Positions 42,151-50,646 of a DNA stretch of 64,000 bases are shown piece by piece (within the stretch, counting starts at the first letter, position 1; each line of letters begins with the position of its first letter). The notes beneath the pieces are model-generated. The model did not search any database. It saw only the letters and a program-made list of their open reading frames with translations, and was not told the DNA's origin. The stretch is from Terriglobia bacterium (GTDB lineage: Bacteria > Acidobacteriota > Terriglobia > Terriglobales > Acidobacteriaceae): positions 310,001-374,000 of the forward strand of contig JAIQFD010000002.1 of the NCBI GenBank assembly GCA_020073495.1, in the 5' to 3' direction. A program made the position numbers and the translations under genes.

Positions 42151-43578
42151 ATGAAATCGCTACTATTTCCAATTGTCGCTATCTTCATCGTGATGGGCGC
42201 GGGGGCGGCGCTGTTCCTCCCGGCGCAGGCCAGCCCGGAGGACGCGCGGCTGCGCGGGGCGTACCGCTTCGACAAAGGCGGGTGGATCTACGTTCACCTG
42301 GAGGGGTCGCCGGAGCAGATCGGATTCCAGCACGGCTACCTGCTGGCGCCGGAGATCGCCGATGCGATGGAAACCTACAAGCTGCGGGCGACGCACGACA
42401 CGAAACGGGACTGGAGTTTCTTCCGCCAGGCGGCCCGCGAGATGTTGTGGCCGCACATCGAATTGGAATACCAGCAGGAGCTGCAGGGCATCGTCGAGGG
42501 CTTGAAGGCGCACGGAGTGAAGCTCGAAGTGGACGAAGTGGTGGCGCTCAATGCCATGGAAGAGCTGGCGGATTATTACGTCCCGTGGCTGGACGCGCAG
42601 CAGAGATCGGAGAACCCGCCCAAGCTGGCCGCGCCGGGAAACTGCAGCGCGTTCATCGCCACGGGCAGCTACACGCGCGACGGGAAGATCGTGGTCGCGC
42701 ACAACAACTGGACCAGCTACCTGCAAGGCGAGCGCTGGACGGTGATCTTCGACATCGTGCCGCGGAAGGGGGAGCGCATTTTCATGGACGGCTTCCCTGG
42801 GGTGATCACGAGCGACGACGACTTCGGCGTAAATGCCGCTGGAATCGTGGTGACAGAGACGACCATCACGCAGTTCAAGGGCTTCGATCCCAAGGGCAAG
42901 CCCGAATTCGTGCGCTCGCGGAAGGCGATGCAGTACGCGAAATCCATCGATGACTGGGTCTCGATCATGCGCGACGGCAACAATGGCGGGTACGCCAACG
43001 ACTGGCTGGTGGGGGACAACAAGACGGGGGAGATCGCGCAGGTGGAATTGGGCCTCAAGAACACGCCGGTGTGGCGTACGAAGGACGGATATTTCCACGG
43101 CTCGAATTGGGCGCGCGACCCGAAATTGATCGCAGAAGAAACCGGCTTCGACGCGAAGAACCCTCGCAGCTCGCCGAACGCACGGCGTGCGCGCTGGGAG
43201 CAGCTCATCGAAGGGTCGAAAGGGAAGATCGACACGGCTTTCGCACAGACGGCGCTGGCCGACCACTACGACGTGATCGACAAGCGGGAGCAGGCCAATG
43301 AGCGGACGCTGTGCGGGCACGCGGACGCCACTTCGCGCGGAATCCCGGAGTGGGTTTGGGGTCCCAACTACCCCGGGGGCGCAGTGCAGGGCAAGGCGAT
43401 GGACAGCAAGATGGCGTCGGCGCTCAGCTTCACGGCGCGCGCCGGACACCCGTGCGGCGCCGACTTCCAGGTCAAGGACTTCCTGGCGGAACATCCCGAG
43501 TATTCCTGGCAGGCGTCGAAGTTGCGCGACATGAAGTCCGGCCCGTGGACGCTGTTCACGGCAGGGCAAAAGCCGTGA
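42151..43578 (+). CDS. Exported Ntn hydrolase, C45 / phospholipase B-like
   Basis: A 475-residue protein with a signal peptide (KSLLFPIVAIFIVMGAGAALF). The GNCSAF motif places a candidate nucleophilic cysteine at about C165, which would become the N-terminus after self-cleavage, as in acyl-CoA:6-aminopenicillanate acyltransferases and phospholipase B-like proteins. Support comes from KIVVAHNNWTSY and from FPGVITSDDDFGVNAAGIVVTETT, both family-like. It should cleave amide or ester bonds of lipids or peptides outside the cytoplasm. The gene follows the amine oxidase after 91 bases in the same direction. Confidence 0.83.
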   Translation: MKSLLFPIVAIFIVMGAGAALFLPAQASPEDARLRGAYRFDKGGWIYVHLEGSPEQIGFQHGYLLAPEIADAMETYKLRATHDTKRDWSFFRQAAREMLWPHIELEYQQELQGIVEGLKAHGVKLEVDEVVALNAMEELADYYVPWLDAQQRSENPPKLAAPGNCSAFIATGSYTRDGKIVVAHNNWTSYLQGERWTVIFDIVPRKGERIFMDGFPGVITSDDDFGVNAAGIVVTETTITQFKGFDPKGKPEFVRSRKAMQYAKSIDDWVSIMRDGNNGGYANDWLVGDNKTGEIAQVELGLKNTPVWRTKDGYFHGSNWARDPKLIAEETGFDAKNPRSSPNARRARWEQLIEGSKGKIDTAFAQTALADHYDVIDKREQANERTLCGHADATSRGIPEWVWGPNYPGGAVQGKAMDSKMASALSFTARAGHPCGADFQVKDFLAEHPEYSWQASKLRDMKSGPWTLFTAGQKP

Positions 43579-43654
43579 GCAGCAGCCGTGCTTGCGCTGA
43601 ATCTCAAGAGGGGGCGTGCGACAGGTTGGGGGCGAGGGCGCAGTCACGTGCCTA

Positions 43655-43707
43655 AGAATCAGGGAGGAGGTGGGCGGAAGGGGGAGTCCGCCCACCCTGC
43701 TCGAGAG
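43655..43707. repeat. Perfect inverted repeat downstream of the small-protein pair
   Basis: GTGGGCGGA and TCCGCCCAC pair around an AGGGGGAG loop at about 43671-43696. It has no T-run on either strand. It may end transcription of the two minus-strand small genes or be another intergenic repeat. Confidence 0.45.
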
Positions 43708-43812
43708 CTACCGCTGCTTTCGCTCTCGTGAGAAGTCGCGAAGCTGGAGGAAGCCGAAAGTGGTCGGTATCGCCAGCAAGCACAGGGCGGCGACAACGTT
43801 GATGAGCATCAT
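43708..43812 (-). CDS. 34-aa single-helix membrane peptide
   Basis: A short frame beginning MMLINVVAALCLLAIPTTFG with one membrane helix, then a basic tail. Its ATG overlaps the stop of the 91-residue gene by ATGA, so it should be translated by coupling. The overlap and the clean helix argue that it is real, although too short for usual gene calling. Function unknown. Confidence 0.6.
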   Translation of the reverse strand: MMLINVVAALCLLAIPTTFGFLQLRDFSRERKQR

Positions 43813-44084
43813 GCGTCGAACCTCGCTTCCTCGTGCTTGCCCTTGCCGCAGGAGCGGTCCCACCAGGCGCGCTGGCGACGGGACTCGAGGCTGGCGGCAA
43901 GGTAGTCGCGCCCGGCGGCGAGCATGTGGTCGCGCATACCGCGGCGTCGAATCTCGTTGTTGAGCAGGTCGGCGGCTTCGGCGGGAGTGACGGGCATGCC
44001 CACCTCGCTGGCCAACTGCATGACATCCGCTGCCGAAATCTCAGCGATCACTTTGGCGGTCCAGAATTTCTCTTCAGCTTCCAT
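43809..44084 (-). CDS. Hypothetical protein, 91 aa
   Basis: ATG at 44084 follows a strong GGAGGAGG ribosome-binding site. The protein is acidic at the start (MEAEEKFWTAKVIAEISAAD), with a helical part (PVTPAEAADLLNNEIRRRG) and a basic C-terminus. It has no signal or membrane segment, and I do not recognise the family. It is coupled to the following 34-residue membrane peptide gene. Confidence 0.7.
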   Translation of the reverse strand: MEAEEKFWTAKVIAEISAADVMQLASEVGMPVTPAEAADLLNNEIRRRGMRDHMLAAGRDYLAASLESRRQRAWWDRSCGKGKHEEARFDA

Positions 44085-44335
44085 AAGGGCCTCCTCCCAC
44101 AAGGACGAACCCGATTACAGGTTCCATTGAAATCTGGAGTGGCCACTCGGCACAGGACATGTGTCACCGACTGTTGTGATTTTCATCACATGGGGCGGAG
44201 GGGGCTCTGGTGGGAGTTCGGGAGAATAGGAAAGGCGCGGCTGAAAAAGCGCCGCGCCATACCGCAGCAATCATCAGGAGGGCTGCCCTATGCAGCTAGG
44301 TCGTCTTCTTTCTGCCTGTGGCCCGAATCCTGGTT

Positions 44336-44566
44336 CTAAGCGGCGGCCTTGGGGCTGCGCTCTACAGCACATTCCTCTCCACTGTGCTCTGGGTTCTCGC
44401 CCGGCTCGGGAAAATCGGTGTCAGCGCCCTTGATCATGGGATCCTGATCGCGATGCGGCAATTGTCCCCTCATCGAGGTCTGGGGCTTATCGAAGGGGTT
44501 GTCTTCTTCAAAGGCGCCCTTATGGAAATCGTTGTCGCGATCGTGCAGATGGAGGATGGTGGCCAT
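44336..44566 (-). CDS. Hypothetical hydrophilic protein, 76 aa
   Basis: ATG at 44566 follows AAGGAGGG by eight bases, a strong initiation site. The protein begins MATILHLHDRDNDFHKGAF and is rich in Asp, Glu, His and Pro with little predicted structure. No domain is recognisable. It stands alone. Confidence 0.6.
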   Translation of the reverse strand: MATILHLHDRDNDFHKGAFEEDNPFDKPQTSMRGQLPHRDQDPMIKGADTDFPEPGENPEHSGEECAVERSPKAAA

Positions 44567-45096
44567 CGGTTGACCCTCCTTTTTCCCAAGCGCCGCGCCC
44601 CGTCGGAGACTGCGCAGCGCCCACAGATCTGACCCGACAAGCCGCTGCTGTCCCCGATCGTAGTGGGGCGGAATGCGGGTTTCAGTGTCGGCGGTCACCG
44701 AGCAGTGTGCGGAGAGCAACTTTCTTCCCGATCCGGGTTTGCATGGGCACGGGGAAAATGGCCGACCAAAATCAGCCGCCTCCTTGAGTCGTGCCGTTGC
44801 GTCCGCCCAGAGGGGCCCTTGAGTAAGGGGGGCGAATGCGGCCGGGCGCCTATCGATAAGGGAATCGTTGGGCGCCAGCGACAGCCCGTGGGTGCGGCTC
44901 CCGGACAGCCTCCGGGGGCCGTTTCAGTTTCCGCAACTTCTTGCGATGCGAAGGGTTTTCGGGGGCAGGCCAGGCACAAGAGCGCCGCTCCTGCGGATTC
45001 AGGTCTCTCTCACGACAGGACACTCGCCTCCCGCCGCACGGGAGGCGCTTTTTATTTACGGGGCAGGCGGAGGGTGGATAGAATCCGAGCAACGAT
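44567..45096. other. Long intergenic region with a terminator and no gene
   Basis: About 530 bases between a minus-strand small gene and the plus-strand ferredoxin gene. No convincing coding frame was found. A strong plus-strand terminator lies at 45025-45057 although no plus-strand gene precedes it for more than one kilobase, so a small RNA could be made here. Confidence 0.5.
45025..45057 (+). terminator. Rho-independent terminator without an obvious gene
   Basis: A perfect nine-base stem (CGCCTCCCG, loop CCGCA, CGGGAGGCG) followed by CTTTTTATTT. It lies 40 bases before the ferredoxin start, so it would end a transcript arising in the preceding non-coding region, or act in the ferredoxin leader. 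Confidence 0.85.
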
Positions 45097-45408
45097 ATGA
45101 GCACGCCCGGCCCAGTCTTCCGTCCCTACGAACGGCTGGTCAAAATCACAGTCAAAGGCAAAGAGTACGAGGTGCCGGACGGCAACATGCTGCTGCGCGC
45201 GCTGCAGTACCTTGCGCCGGAGACCATCTCCTATGGCCGCTTCTGCTGGAACGAGGAATGCCAGTACTGCCGCGTGACCTACGATCTGGGAGAGGGAACG
45301 GCCCAGCACGTCGCCCTGTCGTGCAAGGTGATCGTGCAATCCGGCATGCGGGTCGTGGATTGCGCCGCGGAGGTGAAGTACTGCCTGCGGACTCTGCCGT
45401 CGGAATAG
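45097..45408 (+). CDS. 2Fe-2S ferredoxin-like protein
   Basis: A 103-residue protein with a beta-grasp ferredoxin layout. Four cysteines, C50, C55, C58 and C76 in RFCWNEECQYCRV and VALSCKVIV, give a CX4CX2CX17C pattern close to plant-type 2Fe-2S sites but with a shorter last interval. EYEVPDGNMLLRALQYL matches the first helix region of the fold. It is probably a small electron carrier in the cytoplasm; its partners are not apparent. It converges with cpoB, the stops being four bases apart. Confidence 0.82.
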   Translation: MSTPGPVFRPYERLVKITVKGKEYEVPDGNMLLRALQYLAPETISYGRFCWNEECQYCRVTYDLGEGTAQHVALSCKVIVQSGMRVVDCAAEVKYCLRTLPSE

Positions 45409-45412
45409 TCCG

Positions 45413-46246
45413 CTAACGCTTGCCGGCCGGCGGTTTGCGTCCGGTGACGCCGAGCTGCCGGAGGCGGTCGCGGGCCTGGGTAGCCTCCACTGAGCGGGGA
45501 TAGCGTGCGATGAGGTTGTTCAGCTCCTGGGTCCCTTCTTTCTTCTGGCCAAGCTCGAGCAGGGCGTAACCCTTCTTGAGCTGCGCGGCAGCGGCCTTGT
45601 TTCCGCCGGGGTACTGCTGGACAACGAGATCGTAGTCCTTGATGGCCTGCTCGAAGTTCTGCTGCCGGTAGTCGATCTCGCCGATGTAGAACTGGGCGTT
45701 CCCCGCCAGATCCGTATTCCCATAAAACTTCAAGTAATCCGCGAACTCTTGCACCGCAAGCTGATATTTAGCCGCGTTATAGTCGCGCAGGGCATTGTTG
45801 TAGAGAACGTCGGGCGGAGGAGCCTGGTCCGGGGTGGGAGTGGCCGCGCCCGGGGGCAGATTCTGTCCGGCCCCGGTCATGTCGTCCAACTGCTTGCTGA
45901 CCTTGGCGACGCGCGCCTTCATCTCGTCCAGCGAGTCGTGCAAGGCCTGGATCTGGGCGGAAAGCTGGTCGAGCTTGGCCGCGTTGTCGGTGCTCTGTTG
46001 CTGCAGGGTCTTTTGCAGGCCGCCGACAGCAGAGGTCGCCTTGTTGATGTTGTCGGTGCTTTGCTCGATCAGATTGCGCATGACACCCATGCGCTCGTCG
46101 AACGACTGCTGCATCTTGGACATCTGGTCCTGCAGCAACTGTACCTGGGTCTGGAGTTGGATGATCTCCTTGGACACGCCAAGGGCCGGCGTGGTGGAGA
46201 GCACGGCGATAGACAAGAGAGCGAGCAGAGCAATCTTCTTGGTCAT
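45413..46246 (-). CDS. cpoB: Tol-Pal system protein YbgF/CpoB
   Basis: A 277-residue periplasmic protein. A signal peptide (TKKIALLALLSIAVLSTTPALG) is followed by a long coiled coil (about residues 25-125, heptad-rich in Gln, Leu and Asp), a Pro-rich linker, and a C-terminal tetratricopeptide domain (YNNALRDYNAAKYQLAVQEF, IGEIDYRQQNFEQAIKDYDL, YALLELGQKKEGTQELNNLI). In other bacteria this protein links Tol-Pal constriction with peptidoglycan synthesis. It is the last gene of the tol operon, 168 bases after pal. ATG at 46246 was chosen as the signal-peptide start. Confidence 0.9.
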   Translation of the reverse strand: MTKKIALLALLSIAVLSTTPALGVSKEIIQLQTQVQLLQDQMSKMQQSFDERMGVMRNLIEQSTDNINKATSAVGGLQKTLQQQSTDNAAKLDQLSAQIQALHDSLDEMKARVAKVSKQLDDMTGAGQNLPPGAATPTPDQAPPPDVLYNNALRDYNAAKYQLAVQEFADYLKFYGNTDLAGNAQFYIGEIDYRQQNFEQAIKDYDLVVQQYPGGNKAAAAQLKKGYALLELGQKKEGTQELNNLIARYPRSVEATQARDRLRQLGVTGRKPPAGKR

Positions 46247-46414
46247 AAATAGTCCGTAGGATGCGGGACTGCTACGCATCGTGAATAAACTCACAGGGCA
46301 AAAGCAGCCACAGAGGACGCAGAAGAGGCAAAGGTCCGCGATCGCCTGCGTCGCCGTGGCCCGACCGACAAAGGGGCGTGGACCGGGCGCTGGGCCCGGC
46401 CCACACAGGTTGAG

Positions 46415-47125
46415 CTACCTCTGGTACACGAAGTGAGCGCGCCGGTTCCTCTGCCAGCACGTCTCGTTGCTCTCAGTGCAGACCGGCTTCTCCTTGCCGT
46501 AGCTGATGGTCTTGATGCGGTCGGCGCTGACCCCGGCCTGGGCCAGGAAGTTCTTGGCGGCATTGGCGCGGTTGTCGCCAAGGCCGAGGTTGTACTCGGT
46601 GGAACCGCGCTCGTCGCAGTGTCCCTCGATGGTGAAGCGGATGTTGGGATGCTGGGCCAGGAACTGGGCGCCGGCCTGGAGGGCCTGCTGCGCGTCGGGA
46701 CGGATGTCGTACTTGTCATAATCGAAGAACGCATCCTTGACATTCTGCGCGAACAGCTCCTCGTCGGTCGCGCCGACGACGGCCGGCGGCGGAGGCACGG
46801 AGACGGTCACGCGCGCCGTGGCATCCTGGGTGCCGCCCGGGCCTTTGGCGGTCAGGCGGAAGGTGGTCGAATCCGACGGCGAAACCTGGCGTGAGCCGCT
46901 GGGCTCCACCGTACCGAGACCTCCGATAGAGACGTCCGTGGCGTTCTGCGTCTGCCAGGTAAGGGTCGTGGACTGTCCCCTCTCGATGGCGCTGGGATTG
47001 GCCGTCAGCGAGGCCGTGGGGGCCGGCGGAGGCGGCGGAGGCGGCGGAGGCGGTGTCTCCTTCTTTTTGCAGCCGCTTACAGTCATCAGCACCGCGAATG
47101 ATGCAACCAAGAACAACCATTTCAT
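46415..47125 (-). CDS. pal: Peptidoglycan-associated lipoprotein Pal with Ig-like insert
   Basis: A 236-residue outer-membrane lipoprotein. The signal ends in the lipobox VSGC at residue 19, then come KKKE, a run of about ten prolines, an Ig/PKD-like domain (ASLTANPSAIERGQSTTLTW through DATARVTVSV) and an OmpA domain with FDYDKYDIRPDAQ and IEGHCDERGSTEYNLGLGDNRA, which binds diaminopimelate of peptidoglycan. The extra Ig-like domain makes it longer than the usual Pal of about 170 residues. ATG at 47125 gives a clean lipoprotein signal; an ATG at 47170 is possible. It lies between tolB and cpoB. Confidence 0.92.
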   Translation of the reverse strand: MKWLFLVASFAVLMTVSGCKKKETPPPPPPPPPPAPTASLTANPSAIERGQSTTLTWQTQNATDVSIGGLGTVEPSGSRQVSPSDSTTFRLTAKGPGGTQDATARVTVSVPPPPAVVGATDEELFAQNVKDAFFDYDKYDIRPDAQQALQAGAQFLAQHPNIRFTIEGHCDERGSTEYNLGLGDNRANAAKNFLAQAGVSADRIKTISYGKEKPVCTESNETCWQRNRRAHFVYQR

Positions 47126-47239
47126 CCTGTTCTGCTTCACCTCATCCTCCAGTGCGAGCGATCTCGCCATGGCGGCGGTCTGTGCCGCCGTCCGACTTAC
47201 TGAGATGCGACAACAACATGATGGAACACCGGGTACACG

Positions 47240-48613
47240 CTACTTGAAACTCCAGTTGGGCATCGTGTTTCTTCCCTGGGTCGTAAGCTGGCGGACTTGA
47301 GTGCCGTCGGCCAGCATGGTCCAAATCTGATCGGAGCCGGAGCGGTTGGACTGAAAGACTATATGCCGTCCATCGGGAGACCAGGACGGAGAATCGTTGC
47401 GGCCAGTCGCGCTGGTCAACTGCACCCACTGCTTGCTGGCGACGTCCATTATATAGATGTCTTGCGCTCCCGGTTCGCCCGGCCCGTACCTGCGGAACCA
47501 GGCGAAGAGCAGGAATTGGCCGTTGGGCGACCAGGCAGGCGAGACGGCGTAGCCGCCATCGGTCATGCGCTGGAGATTGGCGCCGTCGGCGTCCATGAGA
47601 TAGATCTGCGGCAAGCCGGTGCGACCACTGACAAAGGCGATCTGCGCGCCGCTCTTGGGATTGAAGCAGGGCGAGATGTCCGTCCCGCGGTAGTTGGTCA
47701 GGCGCTTCATGTTTGCTCCTGTCTCTGCGTCCGCGACGTAGATCTCGGGATCGCCGGTGCGGGAGGAAGAGAGAGCCAGCTTGCTGCCGTCGGGGGACCA
47801 GGCGGGCGAAGCATTGGTGCCGCCGAAGCGCGGAAAGGTGACCAGCCGGTTCAGCTCCAGGGACCACACCAGAATGTCCACACCGCCCTTGGCGAAGGAG
47901 CTGAAGGCCACGCGCGAGCCGTCGGGCGAGATGCGGGGCGACAGGGAAATGGAGCCCAGGTGCGTCACTTGCTTCTGGTTGGCGCCGTCGTAGTCCATCT
48001 CCCAGACTTCCTTGTGGCCGCTGCGGTCGCTAATAAAGAAGATCCTGCTTTCGGCGATGCCCTGGATGCCGCCACCAAGACGAAAAATGATCTCGTTGGC
48101 GAAGCGGTGGGCGATGAGGCGCGCGTTGTCGGCAGTGGCGGCCTCGCGGTACTGCTTGCCCAAGACCTGCGGCGACTGCGCGTTCTTGACGTCGTACAGC
48201 CAGCCCTGCACGCTCACCTGGCCGGCGGCGCCGCCGAGATTGCCGAAGGCCACCATGCTGGCGTTGGGCGGGGGATTCGACCACGCCCCCAGATTCATCT
48301 CCTGCGGCGTGCCCGGCACCTGGAGGGGGTAGAAGCTCTTCGAGACCATGTCGAAGATGCCCGCATTCTCCAGGTCGTAGAAAAGGGTCTCGTTGAATGC
48401 CTTGAGCAGGTCGGGAGTCGGGGCTTCCGGGGTTGTGGCCTTGAAGTCCGCGGCGGCGAGCCGGACCCTCTCGACCCCGAGGCCGGTGCCGGTGCGGATC
48501 CAATCCTGCTGGGCGGCAGCCCCGGCCGCGCACGCCAGCACCGCGAACAGGACTGCGAGTGAGCGCCTCATCCACAAGTATCGCTTTCCGATATTACTAC
48601 GCTCCATCGGCAT
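47240..48613 (-). CDS. tolB: Tol-Pal system beta-propeller protein TolB
   Basis: A 457-residue periplasmic protein. The signal peptide (RRSLAVLFAVLACAAGAAAQ) is followed by the TolB N-terminal domain and a six-bladed propeller with repeated SPDGSRVAFSS, SPDGSKLALSS, SPNGQFLLFA and SPDGRHIVFQS blades. TolB binds Pal and the TolA/TolR complex. The chosen start at 48613 leaves 14 residues before the signal; an ATG at 48571 would start it directly. It follows the TonB/TolA-like gene after eight bases. Confidence 0.93.
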   Translation of the reverse strand: MPMERSNIGKRYLWMRRSLAVLFAVLACAAGAAAQQDWIRTGTGLGVERVRLAAADFKATTPEAPTPDLLKAFNETLFYDLENAGIFDMVSKSFYPLQVPGTPQEMNLGAWSNPPPNASMVAFGNLGGAAGQVSVQGWLYDVKNAQSPQVLGKQYREAATADNARLIAHRFANEIIFRLGGGIQGIAESRIFFISDRSGHKEVWEMDYDGANQKQVTHLGSISLSPRISPDGSRVAFSSFAKGGVDILVWSLELNRLVTFPRFGGTNASPAWSPDGSKLALSSSRTGDPEIYVADAETGANMKRLTNYRGTDISPCFNPKSGAQIAFVSGRTGLPQIYLMDADGANLQRMTDGGYAVSPAWSPNGQFLLFAWFRRYGPGEPGAQDIYIMDVASKQWVQLTSATGRNDSPSWSPDGRHIVFQSNRSGSDQIWTMLADGTQVRQLTTQGRNTMPNWSFK

Positions 48614-48620
48614 CTCTCAA

Positions 48621-49397
48621 TCATCTCCGGTAGTCGAACCAGAATTCGACCGACACCCGGCTGCCGGAGTAGTCCGGGGGCAGGGGGCCGAAAGTTTCGA
48701 TGCGCTGAAGCGCACGGACAGCGGACTGGTCCAGCGAAGGGATGCCACTGGACTGCTCCAGTTCGATGTTGGTGGCGGAGCCGTCGCGCAGGATATCGAA
48801 GGTGATGTAGACGCGGCGGGCGGCGGTGATGCTGGGATCGATCTCGTATTTCATCCAGTTCTCGGAAACCTTGCGGCGGACGGCGTCCACGTACCAGGCG
48901 TAGCGGCTGCCGAAGTCCCCGCCGCCGCCGGTGAAGCCAAAGCCGCCCTTTGCGCCCCCGGACTGGAAGACCCCGTAGGGCCCGCTGACCGGCCCGCCCT
49001 GCCCGAAGGGCGCGATGTTCTCTTTCGGAGGCTCGATCTTCCTGGCCGTGGTGCTGCGCTGCGGCCCGGGCCTGCGCTTGGTCTCGCGCTCGGGGATGGG
49101 GATGGCTTCCGGCGCCTCTTCTTTGGTTCGCGGCAGCGACTGGGTGAGCCCCTTGGAGTCGTGGGCGACGATGTTCTGGGTCTGCACCTGGCTGGCGGGT
49201 AACGGGATGCTGTTCACCAGCGTGGCATGGATGGCGCCGCCGCCACCGGTGCCGCCCCATGTCTCGGCGCGGGAGCCGACGAACAACACGGTGTAGAAGA
49301 ACATGCCGCCGAACAGGACGGAGTGGAGGATGACGGACCAGGCCAGCGGCCGTTTCCACTCCTCGCGTTCGAAGAAGATGTCAGCGCTGACCGGCAT
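48621..49397 (-). CDS. TonB/TolA-like energy transducer
   Basis: A 258-residue protein with one N-terminal membrane helix (AWSVILHSVLFGGMFFYTVL), a Pro/Glu/Arg-rich and Gly-rich periplasmic stalk, and a C-terminal TonB-type domain (YAWYVDAVRRKVSENWMKYEI ... LQRIETFGPLPPDYSGSRVSVEFWFDYRR). In this operon position it should play the TolA role, linking the TolQ-TolR motor to TolB and Pal, although its C-terminal domain is of the TonB family. Its ATG overlaps the end of tolR by 17 bases. Confidence 0.87.
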   Translation of the reverse strand: MPVSADIFFEREEWKRPLAWSVILHSVLFGGMFFYTVLFVGSRAETWGGTGGGGAIHATLVNSIPLPASQVQTQNIVAHDSKGLTQSLPRTKEEAPEAIPIPERETKRRPGPQRSTTARKIEPPKENIAPFGQGGPVSGPYGVFQSGGAKGGFGFTGGGGDFGSRYAWYVDAVRRKVSENWMKYEIDPSITAARRVYITFDILRDGSATNIELEQSSGIPSLDQSAVRALQRIETFGPLPPDYSGSRVSVEFWFDYRR

Positions 49398-49803
49398 TCT
49401 TGATCTCGAGCGGCTGGGTCACGATGCTCACGTTGGTGATGCCCGCCTGTTGGACCGCGTCCATGACAGTGGCAAAGGCGCCGAAGGGCACGTTCTCGTC
49501 GGCGCGCACGTAGATCGGCTGGTGCTGCGGGTCGCGGATCTTCTGCCGCAACTTAGCGCCGATCTCGTTGATGTTCACCGGGTCATTCCCCAAAAAGACA
49601 CGTTGCGATCGGGTGATGGAGATGACGACCCGCTCTTCCGTGATCTCCTTGACCGTCTTGGTCTTGGGCACCGCGACCTCGATGCCCGACTGCAGCACCG
49701 GCGCGGTGATCATGAAGATGATCAGCAGCACCAGCACCACATCCACAAAGGGAGTGACGTTGATCTCGGAAAGGGTGCGGCCGCGAGGGACAATGGTCGG
49801 CAT
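49381..49803 (-). CDS. tolR: TolR/ExbD-type biopolymer transport protein
   Basis: A 140-residue protein with one membrane helix (FVDVVLVLLIIFMITAPVLQ) that carries the conserved aspartate needed for proton coupling in SEINVTPFVDVVLVLLIIF. The periplasmic C-terminal domain (RVFLGNDPVNINEIGAKLRQ ... VMDAVQQAGITNVSIVT) is typical. It works with the TolQ-like protein as a proton-driven motor. It lies three bases after tolQ and overlaps the next gene. Confidence 0.93.
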   Translation of the reverse strand: MPTIVPRGRTLSEINVTPFVDVVLVLLIIFMITAPVLQSGIEVAVPKTKTVKEITEERVVISITRSQRVFLGNDPVNINEIGAKLRQKIRDPQHQPIYVRADENVPFGAFATVMDAVQQAGITNVSIVTQPLEIKNAGQR

Positions 49804-49806
49804 CGG

Positions 49807-50499
49807 CTACCCCGGTGGCTCAGGGCGCTCGATGGCGTTCAGGAACTCGAGCGCGAAATCGTCCATGCGCGCGCTGAACTCGCGCAAAGAGTGGGTGAAC
49901 AGGTTGTAAGCGATGACCGCCGGGATGGCGGCGAACAGGCCGGCGGCGGTGGTGACGAGCGCCTCGGAGATGCCGGGGGCGACGGCGCGCAAGGTGGCGG
50001 CGCCGGCCGTGCCCAGCCCGTGAAAGGCGTCGATGATCCCCCAGACGGTGCCGAACAGCCCGATGAAGGGGGTCACGGCGCCGGTGGTGGCGAGCCAGGG
50101 CAAGCGCCGCTCCAGGCGGGTGAGCTCCTCCGAAGCGGCGATCTGCAACGAGCGCTGCACGGCGGTCATGCTGCGCACCACGCCGGTCGGGTTGCCGAGC
50201 TGGCGGCGATACTCCTCGAAGCCGTACTCGAATACCGTGACCAACGGGCTGGGACGGAACTGGTCGGCGACCGTGGCCACGTCCTGGAGGCGCGCCGCCT
50301 TGCGGAAGGCGCGCACGAAGCGGCCGCTCTGCTGGCGGGCGCGGCTGATGGTCTGCCACTTGGAAAGGATGATCGCCCAGGAAAACAGGCTGAAGAACAG
50401 CAGGATGACGAGGACGATCTTGGCGACGATCCCGCTCTGCAGAATCAGACTGACGATCGCGCCGCCGATGTACAGACAGGGGATTGTGAGCACTGACAT
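49807..50499 (-). CDS. tolQ: TolQ/ExbB-type motor protein
   Basis: A 230-residue protein with three membrane segments. The first lies at about residues 14-45, and the paired later ones contain TTGAVTPFIGLFGTVWGIIDAF and SEALVTTAAGLFAAIPAVIAYN, the classical MotA/TolQ/ExbB core. It forms the proton channel with TolR. The ATG at 50499 is used; upstream codons have no ATG start. It is the first gene of the tol operon, divergent from recN, with about 150 bases between them. Confidence 0.93.
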   Translation of the reverse strand: MSVLTIPCLYIGGAIVSLILQSGIVAKIVLVILLFFSLFSWAIILSKWQTISRARQQSGRFVRAFRKAARLQDVATVADQFRPSPLVTVFEYGFEEYRRQLGNPTGVVRSMTAVQRSLQIAASEELTRLERRLPWLATTGAVTPFIGLFGTVWGIIDAFHGLGTAGAATLRAVAPGISEALVTTAAGLFAAIPAVIAYNLFTHSLREFSARMDDFALEFLNAIERPEPPG

Positions 50500-50646
50500 T
50501 TCCGGCTTCGACCGTAGCACCAGCGGGAGCAGGGCGTCAATGACACGACAGGCGCAGGTACCGGGTGCGGAGGGTGTGAACCAGCGAGACAGAGGGTGAA
50601 GGAAGCTGTGCTAGACTGCGCAAAACTTTCCTGACTCGAGATCCTG

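Noticed and set aside
43671-43696. Inverted repeat considered as a terminator
   Set aside because: The stem is perfect but no T-run follows on either strand; recorded only as a repeat.
44840-45020. Region checked for tmRNA, RNase P RNA, SRP RNA or a tRNA
   Set aside because: No conserved signature or cloverleaf could be drawn; only the terminator at 45025 is convincing.
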